From contig CAMCYD010000002.1 of NCBI GenBank assembly GCA_945883785.1, positions 1-64,000 on the forward strand: a DNA stretch of 64,000 nucleotides, read 5' to 3'. The notes under the pieces were generated by a model. It searched no databases, was not told where the DNA came from, and was given only the letters and a program-made list of their open reading frames with translations. The DNA comes from Helicobacter pylori PMSS1. Its GTDB lineage: Bacteria; Campylobacterota; Campylobacteria; Campylobacterales; Arcobacteraceae. Of the stretch, positions 20,235-30,271 are shown piece by piece (positions within the stretch are counted from its first letter, which is position 1; every line of letters begins with the position of its first letter). Both the position numbers and the translations under genes were made by a program.

Positions 20235-20948
20235 TTGAATCAAGGCATATACTCTTTATCGGCTGCTATGATAAATCAACTCAATCGTGTTGATGTTATT
20301 TCTAATAATTTAGCTAATTTGAATACAAATGCATTCAAAGAAGACAATCTTGTAGAGGGGTCTTTTAATCATTATCTTGAAAGATTGGCTCAAAAAGATC
20401 TTGCTCCAACAAAGCTAGATACTATAAACAATACTGTTCCGAAAATAGATGGTAATTTTATAAGAGGGGATATTGGGTCAGTTGTTGAAACAAATAATCC
20501 ACTTGATTTTGCTTTAAAAACAAATGATACTTTTTTTAAAGCGCAAGATAAAAATGGTACTATTTTACTTACAAGAGATGGTTCTTTTAAAAATCTCGGT
20601 GGTGTTTTGTCAACATTTGATGGCAAGAAAGTATTAAACAATAACAATCAACAAATCAATATTGAAGATGGTTTTCAAACACAAATTGCACTAGTCAATA
20701 CACAATATTCAAATCTTAATAAAATTGGCAACAATGACTACAAAATACTAGATGATTCAAAAATAAATCCAATGATTGATAATGATCAATTTCTCTTATT
20801 GGGAGCTATCGAAAAAAGTAATATTAATGCTGTTAGCACAATGGTTGCGCTTATTGATAGTCAAAGAAGACTGGAACAATCTCAAAAAGCAATAACTGGA
20901 ATTAGTGAATTAAGCGAAAAACTTTTAGCAAAAATTGATGGTAGATAG
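20235..20948 (+). CDS. flagellar basal-body rod protein, FlgF/FlgG family (TTG start)
   Basis: MNQGIYSLSAAMINQLNRVDVISNNLANLNTNAFKED; flagellar context. Confidence 0.85.
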   Translation: MNQGIYSLSAAMINQLNRVDVISNNLANLNTNAFKEDNLVEGSFNHYLERLAQKDLAPTKLDTINNTVPKIDGNFIRGDIGSVVETNNPLDFALKTNDTFFKAQDKNGTILLTRDGSFKNLGGVLSTFDGKKVLNNNNQQINIEDGFQTQIALVNTQYSNLNKIGNNDYKILDDSKINPMIDNDQFLLLGAIEKSNINAVSTMVALIDSQRRLEQSQKAITGISELSEKLLAKIDGR

Positions 20949-20953
20949 TCATA

Positions 20954-21358
20954 ATGGAAGCAAGTAATGTTAGCAATTTATTGTATCAGAAATTGAATTA
21001 TACTAGCGAAAGGCAAAAAATAATAGCTAGCAATATTGCTAATTTAAATACTCCGGATTACAAAACAAAAGATGTAAGCTTTGAAGACCATTTGAATAAT
21101 ACTGAAACTAATGATTTAAAATTAGTAACAACACATAAAAATCATATTGCTTTTTCATCACAAAGTCCTTCACTTTCTACTATGAAAACTTATGAAGTTG
21201 AAAATCTTGAGGAACAAAATGATGGAAACAATGTTAGTCTTGATCAACAAGTAAGTGAAATGTCAAAAAATGCTGTGATGAATGATGCAATAGCAAATTC
21301 AATAAAAAGAGATTCCAGATGGTTCAAAATGATGGTTGATGCTGCTGGAAAAAATTAG
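20954..21358 (+). CDS. flgB: flagellar proximal rod protein FlgB
   Basis: LLYQKLNYTSERQKIIASNIANLNTPDYKTKDVSFEDHL. Confidence 0.88.
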   Translation: MEASNVSNLLYQKLNYTSERQKIIASNIANLNTPDYKTKDVSFEDHLNNTETNDLKLVTTHKNHIAFSSQSPSLSTMKTYEVENLEEQNDGNNVSLDQQVSEMSKNAVMNDAIANSIKRDSRWFKMMVDAAGKN

Positions 21359-21377
21359 TTAGGATACTATTTAATAT

Positions 21378-23057
21378 ATGGATCAAATATTCAAATTTAT
21401 AAATAATCTTAATGCTGGACAAAGAGCAGTAATTATTGGTGGTTTTTCAATACTTTTTGTTTTCCTAGTAGGATTATTAATATACTCAAATCTTAAATCA
21501 AATGATGAAAAATTGAATTTTACCATTGCTTCAAATTTAACAAAAAATCAAATCATGTTAGCTTCAAACGAACTAGATGCAGCAGGGATACCTTTTTCAA
21601 TTATCGGAAATGGAGACAATCTTACACTAAGAACTAACAAAGAAAATGTAAATATTGCAAAAATTAAACTTGTAACAAGCGAAGCAGTGACAAATAAGCA
21701 TACTGGTTGGGAGATATTTGATAAAAGTTCACTTGGTTCAACTAATTTTGAAAATAATGTGAAATACCTGCGTGCTACAGAAGGTGAACTGAGTCGGTCA
21801 TTGGAATCTCTCTACGGAGTTGTTTCTGCAACGGTTAAGATAGCGATTCCAAAAGAATCTGTTTTTACAGAAACAAAAACTGACCCAACTGCTTCAGCTG
21901 TTCTCAATCTAAAACCAGGAATAACTTTAACCCAAAGACAAATAGAAGGGATTAAAAATTTTATCTCCTCTGCTATTCCAAATTTAAAACCTGAAAATAT
22001 TAAATTAATTGATCAAGATGGTTCTATGTTGGAAAAAAATGAAGATGATATTGATAACTTAAAATATCAATCTCACGAAAAATATAAAAATAAATTAGAA
22101 AAAGAATATGAAGATAAAATTGTAGCTTTGCTTGAGCCGTTTTTGGGTGCTAACAAAGTAATAGCAAGAGTTACGATATTGCTTGACTTTAAAAATCAAC
22201 TTATTGAGCAAGAGATATTTGAGCCAGAAGGGACAATCCGAAGCCAAGAAACAAGTGAAGCAACATCGAATAAAGAAGAAAAAGACAAAAGCAAAACTGG
22301 TGTTCCTGGAGTTCAAAGTAATATACAGAATCCAAATGATAATTCTGCAGAAACAAAATCGAAAGCTGCAACAGAAGAAACTAAAAATATCATAAACTAT
22401 GAAATATCAAAAAGAATTATTAAAGAAAGAGATAATGCATTTGCTAAAGTTGGAAAAATACAGGCTGCAGTTACATTTGACTCATCTGTATTGGATAAAG
22501 TTACAGATAAAGCTGCCTTTTTAGCTCAATTAAAATCTATTATTGAAAATGGAATTGGTGTAAATGCAACAAGAGGAGATAATGTTTCTGTTGAGGCATT
22601 TAAATTTATAGCCCAAGATACGAATGCTACCGAGGATGGTGATTCTCTTCCGTCGATGGCTGCAAAATCAATAATTCAAGATTATGGTGAATACATTCAA
22701 TATCTTATTAGTGCCATTTTATTATTTATATTTTATAAAAAATTTATAGCTTCTAATGGAATAGATTTATCTGGTTCGTCTAGTGGAGCCAAAAAAGAAC
22801 AAGTTGGGGTAGCGGATGAAGATTTTGATTATGAATCTTTCAATCCAAATATTGAGAAAAACAGATTAAAGAATAAAATAAGAAATCAAATATTGGGAAA
22901 TATTGATGGGTTAGATAAGGAAACAGCTGCTCAATACGAAGTTTTGGTTGAAGAACTTGATTCACAAATCAATAATCATTCTGCAGATATTGCAAAAATG
23001 ATTGAACTCTTACTCACGGAAGGTGATAAAAAACTTAAGAAAAAAGGGAAACAATGA
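21378..23057 (+). CDS. fliF: flagellar MS-ring protein FliF
   Basis: LGSTNFENNVKYLRATEGELSRSLESLYGVVSATVKIAIPKESVF.....PTASAVLNLKPGITLTQRQIEGIKNFISSAIPNLKPENIKLIDQDGSML. Confidence 0.96.
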   Translation: MDQIFKFINNLNAGQRAVIIGGFSILFVFLVGLLIYSNLKSNDEKLNFTIASNLTKNQIMLASNELDAAGIPFSIIGNGDNLTLRTNKENVNIAKIKLVTSEAVTNKHTGWEIFDKSSLGSTNFENNVKYLRATEGELSRSLESLYGVVSATVKIAIPKESVFTETKTDPTASAVLNLKPGITLTQRQIEGIKNFISSAIPNLKPENIKLIDQDGSMLEKNEDDIDNLKYQSHEKYKNKLEKEYEDKIVALLEPFLGANKVIARVTILLDFKNQLIEQEIFEPEGTIRSQETSEATSNKEEKDKSKTGVPGVQSNIQNPNDNSAETKSKAATEETKNIINYEISKRIIKERDNAFAKVGKIQAAVTFDSSVLDKVTDKAAFLAQLKSIIENGIGVNATRGDNVSVEAFKFIAQDTNATEDGDSLPSMAAKSIIQDYGEYIQYLISAILLFIFYKKFIASNGIDLSGSSSGAKKEQVGVADEDFDYESFNPNIEKNRLKNKIRNQILGNIDGLDKETAAQYEVLVEELDSQINNHSADIAKMIELLLTEGDKKLKKKGKQ

Positions 23058-24061
23058 GTAAAGAAATAAATCATGAAGTTTTAAATGGTGTTTCAATGTT
23101 GGATAAAATAGCAATGTTTTGCGTTTTAATGGGTGAGACATCTACTGTTAAAATTTTCCAAAATCTTCCTTTAACACTCGTAGAACAAATTTCAACAGCG
23201 ATCACTCAACTATCAGCTATAGATAAAGATACCTCTTTAGCTATTCTTGATGAGTTTTATGTATTTACAAAATCAAATGCATTTATAACTTCTGGCGGTT
23301 TTGAATATGCCAAAGACTTGCTCTATAAATCTCTTGGAAAAGCTGAAGCCGATAGTGTATTAGCGAAATTAGCACAATTAGCAGAAGCAAAAGCTTCGTT
23401 TGCTTACTTGGAAAATATTAATCCAAAACAATTAGCTGATTTTATCAAAGATGAATCCCCGCAAACTATGGCCGTAATCTTATCTCATATGGAGCCAAAT
23501 CAAGCAGCTGAACTTCTTGAAACACTTCATCCTGATATAAAAGTAAAAGTTACTATGCAAATGGCTACAATAAAAGATGTGAGTCCTGAAATCGTAAGGA
23601 CTATGTCGATTGTTTTGGAGAAAAAATTAGAGTCATTACTCTCCCATATCACACAAGTCGGTGGAGTTAAAGTTGTTGCTGATATGCTTAATAGAATGGG
23701 GCCAAAATCACAAGCAATTCTTACAAGCATAAATGGATTAGATTCTGAATTATCAAAAAATATCAAAGACAATATGTTCGTATTTGAAGATATGCTCAAA
23801 CTCGAAGCTCAAGACATGATGAAAATTTTAGCAGAAGTCGATGCAGCAGATTTGGCTGTAGCACTAAAAGGTTCACCACAAGAAGATATTGACACAGTTG
23901 CAGGAGCGATGAGTCAAAGAGCAAAAGAACGATTTAAAGAAGAATTTGAGATGTTAAGTCGTGTAAAACCTATAGATGTTGAAGCTGCTCAAAGAAAAAT
24001 GCTGGGTGTAGCTCAAAAACTCATTGAGAATGGTCAAATTGAAAGGGAGATGAGTGAATAA
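23054..24061 (+). CDS. fliG: flagellar switch protein FliG
   Basis: DESPQTMAVILSHMEPNQAAELLETLHPDIKVKV...GGVKVVADMLNRMGPKSQ...MFVFEDMLKLEAQDMMKIL. Confidence 0.97.
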   Translation: MSKEINHEVLNGVSMLDKIAMFCVLMGETSTVKIFQNLPLTLVEQISTAITQLSAIDKDTSLAILDEFYVFTKSNAFITSGGFEYAKDLLYKSLGKAEADSVLAKLAQLAEAKASFAYLENINPKQLADFIKDESPQTMAVILSHMEPNQAAELLETLHPDIKVKVTMQMATIKDVSPEIVRTMSIVLEKKLESLLSHITQVGGVKVVADMLNRMGPKSQAILTSINGLDSELSKNIKDNMFVFEDMLKLEAQDMMKILAEVDAADLAVALKGSPQEDIDTVAGAMSQRAKERFKEEFEMLSRVKPIDVEAAQRKMLGVAQKLIENGQIEREMSE

Positions 24062-24710
24062 TAATGTAAATTCAACCGCTAAAATTGTAACTCCCTCAAC
24101 TGTTGAAACATATACTCTCGGTACTTTTTTAAATAATTCAACAACACAAAATACACAAATGAAAAGTATTTCTACACTAAACGATAAATCAATTAATGGA
24201 AATGTAGACCCAGTGCTTTTAGAAGTACAAAAACTTACTCAGTATCTAGTTCAATTAGATGCAAAAGTTACAAATATAGAAAATAATGGTGTAAGTTCGA
24301 GAGATTTTGATAAACAAATTGTTCAAGCACTAAAAGATTTGAAGAATTATGCAACTTTTTTTGAGCAAGCTACATTTCAATTGGAAACAAAAATATTAAA
24401 AACATCAATGTCTATTGCAAAAAAAATTATCGGTGTTGAAATTGGTGAACAATCTGCAAATATCGCCAAGGTTACTATTGAAAATATTTTAAATAAAATT
24501 AAAACTGCTTCAAAGATAACAATTCATCTTAATCCAAAAGATTATCTAGCACTCAAAAATGAACTAAATCTTGATAGTTTCATACAAGTTCAAGAAGACC
24601 CAAATGTTACAGCTGGTGGAGTGGTCATTGCAAGTGATTTAGGAAATTTTGATGGCAATATTGAAGCAAAAGTGCAAACTATCTTAGAATCACTTGATGC
24701 AGTGATGTAA
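24054..24710 (+). CDS. fliH: flagellar export apparatus protein FliH
   Basis: C-terminal FliH/HrpE-like region ISIHLNPKDY...VQEDPNVTAGGVVIASDLGNFDGNIEAKVQTILE; overlaps fliG. Confidence 0.85.
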   Translation: MNNNVNSTAKIVTPSTVETYTLGTFLNNSTTQNTQMKSISTLNDKSINGNVDPVLLEVQKLTQYLVQLDAKVTNIENNGVSSRDFDKQIVQALKDLKNYATFFEQATFQLETKILKTSMSIAKKIIGVEIGEQSANIAKVTIENILNKIKTASKITIHLNPKDYLALKNELNLDSFIQVQEDPNVTAGGVVIASDLGNFDGNIEAKVQTILESLDAVM

Positions 24711-24713
24711 AAC

Positions 24714-25919
24714 TCAAAAAAAGCTTTTCGTTTTTGGTGCCACTATTTTAACCTCTGAAGATAAACTTATAGTATCTAATTTAAAAGGTTTTCCTTCATT
24801 TTGCAAAGAATTTTCTAACTCTTTTCTTATTTTTGTTACATTATCCATAAATATTTTTCTTGCATTCCCTAAAAGTGCTTTTTTTGAAGTTGATACTATT
24901 TTCATAGGGTCCATAGCTCTAACTCCTTTGTACATACCAAAATGAAGATGTGGTCCGCTACTCACGCCACTTGACCCAACAAAACCAATAATATCCCCTT
25001 GTTTGACATTTGAGCCTGTTTTTAATTTTTTATTAAATTTTGAAAGATGGGCATACAAAGATTTAAATCCACTATCATGACTGATAATAACTGCATTTCC
25101 ATATCCACCTTTTCTCCCAACAAAAGATACATTACCATTGCTAGTTGCCCAAATCTTAGTCCCTACAGGTGCTGCAAAATCTACTCCAAGATGTGCTCTA
25201 TAAATTTTTAACACTGGATGAAATCTTTTGTAGGTAAATATACTTGAGATTCTATTATAACTCAATGGTATTTTAAAAAGAACACCTGTTAAACTTTTCC
25301 CAGTCTCATCATAAAAAACACCCTCATCAAGATTTTGAAACACATATTTATCTTCTTGGTGCTGAAGTCTCACAAAAGCTCCCAATACAACAGGTGAACC
25401 ATAATATTTCCCTAGTCTTGTTTTTTGCTCATATTTAACAGCAACGATATCATCTTTATGCACTTTTTTAAAATTCACAGATTTTTGAAATGCTTTGATA
25501 AATTCGTTTGCAAGTTGTTTGTTTTTCGTTAAATGTACTATATCTTGATACGGTGATGCTTTAAGCTTAAATGTTAAAAGTTCAGTTTTTGTCTCATAAA
25601 TAACAGGAATAATATCAAGTATATAATCAACTTTATTTATTGCCCTATAGAGGTGAATTTGCATCTCTTCACTAATTGGTATCAAAGCATGCAACAAAGC
25701 ACCATTGTCAGCAACCATTAATCTATAATCGGCACCAGCTTCAATTTCAGAACAAAGTTCTTTATCTGTTTTTGATAGGTTAAAGTACACATCCTTATTG
25801 ATGTTGTATTTTGTTAAAAAAGTGATTAAACTCTCACCTTTACCCCAAGATAAATCTTGATTGGTAGCAGCAAAAGAGATGCTTAAAAAACAAAAAAATC
25901 CTATTAAAATCTTGAACAT
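24714..25919 (-). CDS. M23-family peptidoglycan metallopeptidase, Csd3/Pgp3-like
   Basis: RAHLGVDFAAPVGTKIWATSNGNVSFVGRKGGYGNAVIISHDSGFKSLYAHLSKF...SSGVSSGPHLHFGMYK. Confidence 0.9.
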   Translation of the reverse strand: MFKILIGFFCFLSISFAATNQDLSWGKGESLITFLTKYNINKDVYFNLSKTDKELCSEIEAGADYRLMVADNGALLHALIPISEEMQIHLYRAINKVDYILDIIPVIYETKTELLTFKLKASPYQDIVHLTKNKQLANEFIKAFQKSVNFKKVHKDDIVAVKYEQKTRLGKYYGSPVVLGAFVRLQHQEDKYVFQNLDEGVFYDETGKSLTGVLFKIPLSYNRISSIFTYKRFHPVLKIYRAHLGVDFAAPVGTKIWATSNGNVSFVGRKGGYGNAVIISHDSGFKSLYAHLSKFNKKLKTGSNVKQGDIIGFVGSSGVSSGPHLHFGMYKGVRAMDPMKIVSTSKKALLGNARKIFMDNVTKIRKELENSLQNEGKPFKLDTISLSSEVKIVAPKTKSFF

Positions 25920-25990
25920 TTAACTCTTTTTTGATGATTTATTTATGTGAAATATTATACAATCCCGCATCTTAAAGTTTTGGGAATTTA

Positions 25991-26968
25991 GTGAAAATCA
26001 TTGTGCATATATTTATATTGTTACTCGTCTCTAGTCAATTATTTGGTTCATTTGAGCTAGTCACCTTATATAAAGAAAATGGATTGCAGGTTATTGAACA
26101 TAAGCTAAATCAAGAATTAGCAAGTAAAAACTTTTGGGATGAGTATCTTAAAAATGTTGATACTTCAAATGGATATTATGATTCTATTGAATATACACTT
26201 GTTTGCCAATCTGATATGAAAAAAATACATATTTATAAAAATAATAAAAAAGAGCAAGTGAAAATATTTGAATCTGATATTATGACAGGGAAAAATAATG
26301 GTGCTAAACTTAGTAAGGGTGATTTAAAAACGCCGTTAGGGGCTTATGACTTAATAAATAAACTTACTACATTGGATTCATTTTATGGTCCTTTAGCACT
26401 TGTGACAAGTTATCCAAATAATTTTGATAAGATAAACGGACGAACAGGAGATGGCATTTGGATTCATGGTCTTCCCACCAATGGAGAACGAGATTCTTCA
26501 ACCAAAGGATGTATTGCATTGGATAATGCGAATTTAGAACTTCTTGATAAAAGCATTAACTACAGTAATGCCGTACTTATAATCGAGAATAATATCACCG
26601 ATGCAAATATTTCAAATAAAAGCGATATGGCTCACTTATTAGCAAATTTTTACAGTTGGAAAAATGCATGGGAAAAGAGTGATTTTGAAACTTATATCTC
26701 TTTTTATTCGCAAAACTTCAAAAAAACAGACGGCAGTGATATTAAATCATTTATATCTTACAAAAAATCTCTTTTTGATAGAAAAGAAAAGAAACAAATA
26801 ACATTTAAAGATATAAACATTATCCCCTATCCTAATGAGGAAAATAAAAATATGTATAAAATTAAATACTATCAAATATACTCAACAAAAAATTATAATT
26901 TTGCTGGGAAAAAAGAACTTTATGTTGAACTCATAGATGACAAAATTTCCATATTGTATGAGGGTTGA
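25991..26968 (+). CDS. YkuD L,D-transpeptidase/L,D-carboxypeptidase, Csd6/Pgp2-like with C-terminal NTF2-like domain (GTG start)
   Basis: KTPLGAYDL...GDGIWIHGLPTNGERDSSTKGCIALDN HxG...SxGC(I/V) motif. Confidence 0.9.
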   Translation: MKIIVHIFILLLVSSQLFGSFELVTLYKENGLQVIEHKLNQELASKNFWDEYLKNVDTSNGYYDSIEYTLVCQSDMKKIHIYKNNKKEQVKIFESDIMTGKNNGAKLSKGDLKTPLGAYDLINKLTTLDSFYGPLALVTSYPNNFDKINGRTGDGIWIHGLPTNGERDSSTKGCIALDNANLELLDKSINYSNAVLIIENNITDANISNKSDMAHLLANFYSWKNAWEKSDFETYISFYSQNFKKTDGSDIKSFISYKKSLFDRKEKKQITFKDINIIPYPNEENKNMYKIKYYQIYSTKNYNFAGKKELYVELIDDKISILYEG

Positions 26969-26983
26969 GAATTAGATATCTAA

Positions 26984-27145
26984 AGAGCCACTTGCAAATT
27001 CAAAGATTTTGAGTATGAATAGTAGCAATTATTAGATTTTCACTTTAAAAATCACTATTTACCCCCTGTAAATGGTTATTTTTAAAGTGAAAAGATGATG
27101 ATTGAAACTGTTTATAATCATTTGTTTGAATTTGCAAGTGGCTCT
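26984..27145. repeat. compound nested palindrome between convergent genes
   Basis: Outer 21-bp perfect inverted repeat AGAGCCACTTGCAAATTCAAA (26984-27004 / 27125-27145); inner 16-bp stem TTTTCACTTTAAAAAT (27037-27052 / 27078-27093) continued by ATTTAC/GTAAAT. Confidence 0.95.
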
Positions 27146-27597
27146 AAAGTAAGTGCAATCTCATCACATATTGGAAAATGTTTGCATTTAATACAATCTA
27201 GCCATATTTTAGTTTCAGGAATAGATTCTTTTGCTATCACTTTGAAACCAAGCTTTTCAAATAACTTTTGCTGATAAGTAAGCACTAAAACAGTTTTCAA
27301 ACCATACAATTTAGCTTCAGTTATAGCTCTATTTATTAATTCAGTTCCGATACCTTTTGTTCTAAAATCACTGTCCACAACCAAACTTCTAATCTCACAA
27401 AGTGTATCAGTATGGATATGAAGAGCTACAAAACCAACAATAATATCATCATCATAGGCAACAATATATGACCGTATAGTTGTAGCCATTTCAGAGGCAC
27501 TTCTGTCTAGTATATTTCCATTTTTTACCTCTTGTGCAACAAGTTGTTGCATTTTTTGGATATCAATTACTGTAGGTTTAATGAAAGAAACCATCAT
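27118..27597 (-). CDS. GNAT-family N-acetyltransferase
   Basis: EIRSLVVDSDFRTKGIGTELINRAITEAKLYGLKTVLVLTYQQKLFEKLGF. Confidence 0.9.
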   Translation of the reverse strand: MMVSFIKPTVIDIQKMQQLVAQEVKNGNILDRSASEMATTIRSYIVAYDDDIIVGFVALHIHTDTLCEIRSLVVDSDFRTKGIGTELINRAITEAKLYGLKTVLVLTYQQKLFEKLGFKVIAKESIPETKIWLDCIKCKHFPICDEIALTLEPLANSNK

Positions 27598-28203
27598 TTA
27601 TTTCCCAAAAAGATAGGTTGAAAGAGCACTTTCTAAAGTCTCAATACCTCTATTTTTCAGATTTGAGATAAATATTCCATTCGGATGTTTTAATTTTAGT
27701 TTTTGCAAATCTGCTTGAGTTAACTTGTCGGTTTTTGTAAAAACATCAATGATGAGTTGGTCTTTTTTTTGAATATATTTCAAGAATTCATCCACATTTT
27801 TATCAATATCAAGTTCATTGTGTCTTGAGTCAATCAAATGGACAAAAATTTGCAAGCTAATTCGTTTCTCCAAAAACTCTGTTAAATTCTTATTCCAATC
27901 TCGTTTGAGTGATTTTGCAACTTTAGCATATCCAAATCCAGGAAGGTCAACAAACCTTGCATATCTATGCTCACATTCTAAATCTTCATCATCTTTAAAA
28001 GTAATATCGAAGAAATTGATAAGTTGTGTTTTTCCAGGTGTTGAAGAAGATTTTGCTAAGCTCTTTCTTTTTGTCAGGGAATTTAAAAGGGAACTTTTCC
28101 CAACATTACTTCTCCCCAAAAAAGCTATCTCTGCTACATCTGGATTTGGGCATTCAGCAATAGTCGCTGCAGATATTACAAATTGTGCATCTATTATTCT
28201 CAT
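27598..28203 (-). CDS. engB: ribosome biogenesis GTP-binding protein YihA/YsxC/EngB
   Basis: EIAFLGRSNVGKSSLLNSLTKRKSLAKSSSTPGKTQLINFF...FVDLPGFGYAKV...VFTKTDKL. Confidence 0.97.
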   Translation of the reverse strand: MRIIDAQFVISAATIAECPNPDVAEIAFLGRSNVGKSSLLNSLTKRKSLAKSSSTPGKTQLINFFDITFKDDEDLECEHRYARFVDLPGFGYAKVAKSLKRDWNKNLTEFLEKRISLQIFVHLIDSRHNELDIDKNVDEFLKYIQKKDQLIIDVFTKTDKLTQADLQKLKLKHPNGIFISNLKNRGIETLESALSTYLFGK

Positions 28204-28680
28204 CTATTTACTCTCTATTTTTAGTTTAAATTGAACGGGTTTATTTTTTCCACCATCAATATTTGTATTTTCATTTTTTTGGTCAAAATATATCCTCTCA
28301 CCTTTGACTGTTTTTTGCCCAGCTACATCTTCCAAATAGCCATCTCCAGTGATAACATATACTTGCTCATCGACATCGTAAGTTATCTTATCTCCCTTTC
28401 CAATCATTACCGTGTTTGGTCTTTTCACACTCATATTGACATGACCTACCGCTATATAATTTTGAATAACTATTTTATTTGTATTCCCCACTGTTTTTGT
28501 ATATACCGTCAATTTGTCGCAATACAATTTGTCCGCATCTTTAAGCATAGAAACTTTTCCAGTAAAAATAATACTATTTTTGGATTTATCTGCTGTAAAA
28601 TTATTTGCTTTTATATCAACATCCGTTTCATCTCCAAATACTGATGATAATAACAAAAAAATAACTATAAAATATTTCAC
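28204..28680 (-). CDS. LptA/OstA-like LPS transport periplasmic protein
   Basis: Signal peptide then IKANNFTADKSKNSIIFTGKVSMLKDADKLYCDKLTVYTK...VKGERIYFDQ. Confidence 0.85.
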   Translation of the reverse strand: MKYFIVIFLLLSSVFGDETDVDIKANNFTADKSKNSIIFTGKVSMLKDADKLYCDKLTVYTKTVGNTNKIVIQNYIAVGHVNMSVKRPNTVMIGKGDKITYDVDEQVYVITGDGYLEDVAGQKTVKGERIYFDQKNENTNIDGGKNKPVQFKLKIESK

Positions 28681-29201
28681 TTTCTCAAATCCTTTTCACT
28701 GATGATAATATGGGCACTATCGCCACTTATAGCATATTCATTTCGATTTAGATATAGATTCTTTCCACTAAAATGACTGTTTTTGTAAGTAAATTCAAAA
28801 TTAACATTGTTTGTAGCAATACCAGTTTTCAAATCATATTGAACTGCATCTGTTTTCAATTCTAATTCTCCATCTCGTATCAAAACAACATCAGTTTGAA
28901 AATTATAAATACCATTTTCTCTCTTCATATATGCCGCACTGATTGTATCAGAATTATTATTAGCATTTCTCAAAGCAAGGCTTGTACCAAACAATTCATC
29001 TTTATCCTGATATATATATGCCTCGCTCGAACTCATAGTTTTATCCACATTTTTGGTATTGATTTCATACATTTTAGAATTTAAAAAAGATACTTTTGGT
29101 GCAACAACATCTGATTTTATTTTTATAGATTCGACTACATTTATATCCGTCAATAAAAAAGGAGTTAATATAATTAAAAAAATAAATAGTTTTAAAGCCA
29201 T
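28677..29201 (-). CDS. LptC-like LPS export protein
   Basis: N-terminal TM helix, beta-strand rich (LELKTDAVQYDLKTGIATNNVNFEFTYKNSHFSGKNLYLN), lies between kdsC and lptA-like gene. Confidence 0.75.
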   Translation of the reverse strand: MALKLFIFLIILTPFLLTDINVVESIKIKSDVVAPKVSFLNSKMYEINTKNVDKTMSSSEAYIYQDKDELFGTSLALRNANNNSDTISAAYMKRENGIYNFQTDVVLIRDGELELKTDAVQYDLKTGIATNNVNFEFTYKNSHFSGKNLYLNRNEYAISGDSAHIIISEKDLRK

Positions 29202-29683
29202 AAACTCTTTAACTCAATATCAGATATTTTCAAAATATATTCTATCATCTCTCTCGCAGCTCCGTGTCCGCCATTTTTTGAGCTTACAACCGAAACAACT
29301 TTTTTTACCTCTTCGGTTGCATCATTTGGACAAAAAGAAATTTTTACCGCCTGAAGCATTTTAATATCATTCAAATCATCGCCAATAGCAGCAACATTTG
29401 CAAGCGTGAGATTTTCCATTTCTAAGATTTCATTAAGAACTTTTGTTTTATCACTTATCCCTTGATAAATATATGAAATGCCAAGCTCTTTTCCTCTTTT
29501 TTCGACAATAGGACTATTTCTCCCCGTGATAAAAACCGCTTTAAACCCAAATTTTTTTACCCATGCTTCTATAGCCATCCCATCTTTTACATCAAAAGAC
29601 TTTGTTTCTATTCCATTTGCATCATATGCGATTTGCCCATTTGTAAGCGTTCCATCAATATCAAATACCAATAATTTAATCAT
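29192..29683 (-). CDS. kdsC: 3-deoxy-D-manno-octulosonate 8-phosphate phosphatase (HAD, KdsC)
   Basis: LLVFDIDGTLTNGQI..DGMAIEAWVKKFGFKAVFITGRNSPIVEKR..ELGI..IYQGISDK...AAIGDDLNDI. Confidence 0.92.
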   Translation of the reverse strand: MIKLLVFDIDGTLTNGQIAYDANGIETKSFDVKDGMAIEAWVKKFGFKAVFITGRNSPIVEKRGKELGISYIYQGISDKTKVLNEILEMENLTLANVAAIGDDLNDIKMLQAVKISFCPNDATEEVKKVVSVVSSKNGGHGAAREMIEYILKISDIELKSLWL

Positions 29684-30252
29684 AAAATCCCCTTTGTACT
29701 TGGAATACCTACTTTTTTATTTTCTGCCATTGCTCTTCTCAAAGCCACTGCAAAAGCTTTAAAAGTTGCTTCTATAATATGATGTTTATTTGCCCCTCTC
29801 TCATAAATCAAATGACAAGTGATACCGCTATTAAGAATCAATGCATGGAAAAATTCCTCAACAAGCTCAACATCAAACGAGCCAACTTTTCCAAAAACAG
29901 GAGTTTTATAGATAAGGTAAGGACGATTTGATAAATCCAAAGCACAACTTACACTAGCTTCATCCATCACAACAGTTGCATTTCCGTATCTTTCAACATC
30001 GCATATAGGAAATACCTCTTTTTTCAAAGCTTGTCCAATAACAATTCCACAATCTTCAACGCTATGATGGTCATCAATATGCGTATCCCCTTTGCAATCT
30101 ATCTGAAGCGAGATGCCACTATGTTTTGCAAAAGCTTCCAGCATATGATCTAAAAATCCAACCCCACTATTAATCTGGCTTGGTTCAGAATTTTTTATAT
30201 CTAACTTACATTTTATTGCTGTTTCTTTTGTTTCTCGTATTATTTCAGTCAT
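29680..30252 (-). CDS. hisB: imidazoleglycerol-phosphate dehydratase
   Basis: SGVGFLDHMLEAFAKHSGISLQIDCKGDTHIDDHHSVEDCGIVIGQAL...GANKHHIIEATFKAFAVALR. Confidence 0.98.
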   Translation of the reverse strand: MTEIIRETKETAIKCKLDIKNSEPSQINSGVGFLDHMLEAFAKHSGISLQIDCKGDTHIDDHHSVEDCGIVIGQALKKEVFPICDVERYGNATVVMDEASVSCALDLSNRPYLIYKTPVFGKVGSFDVELVEEFFHALILNSGITCHLIYERGANKHHIIEATFKAFAVALRRAMAENKKVGIPSTKGIL

Positions 30253-30271
30253 GCATTTTCCTTTTTAAAAT

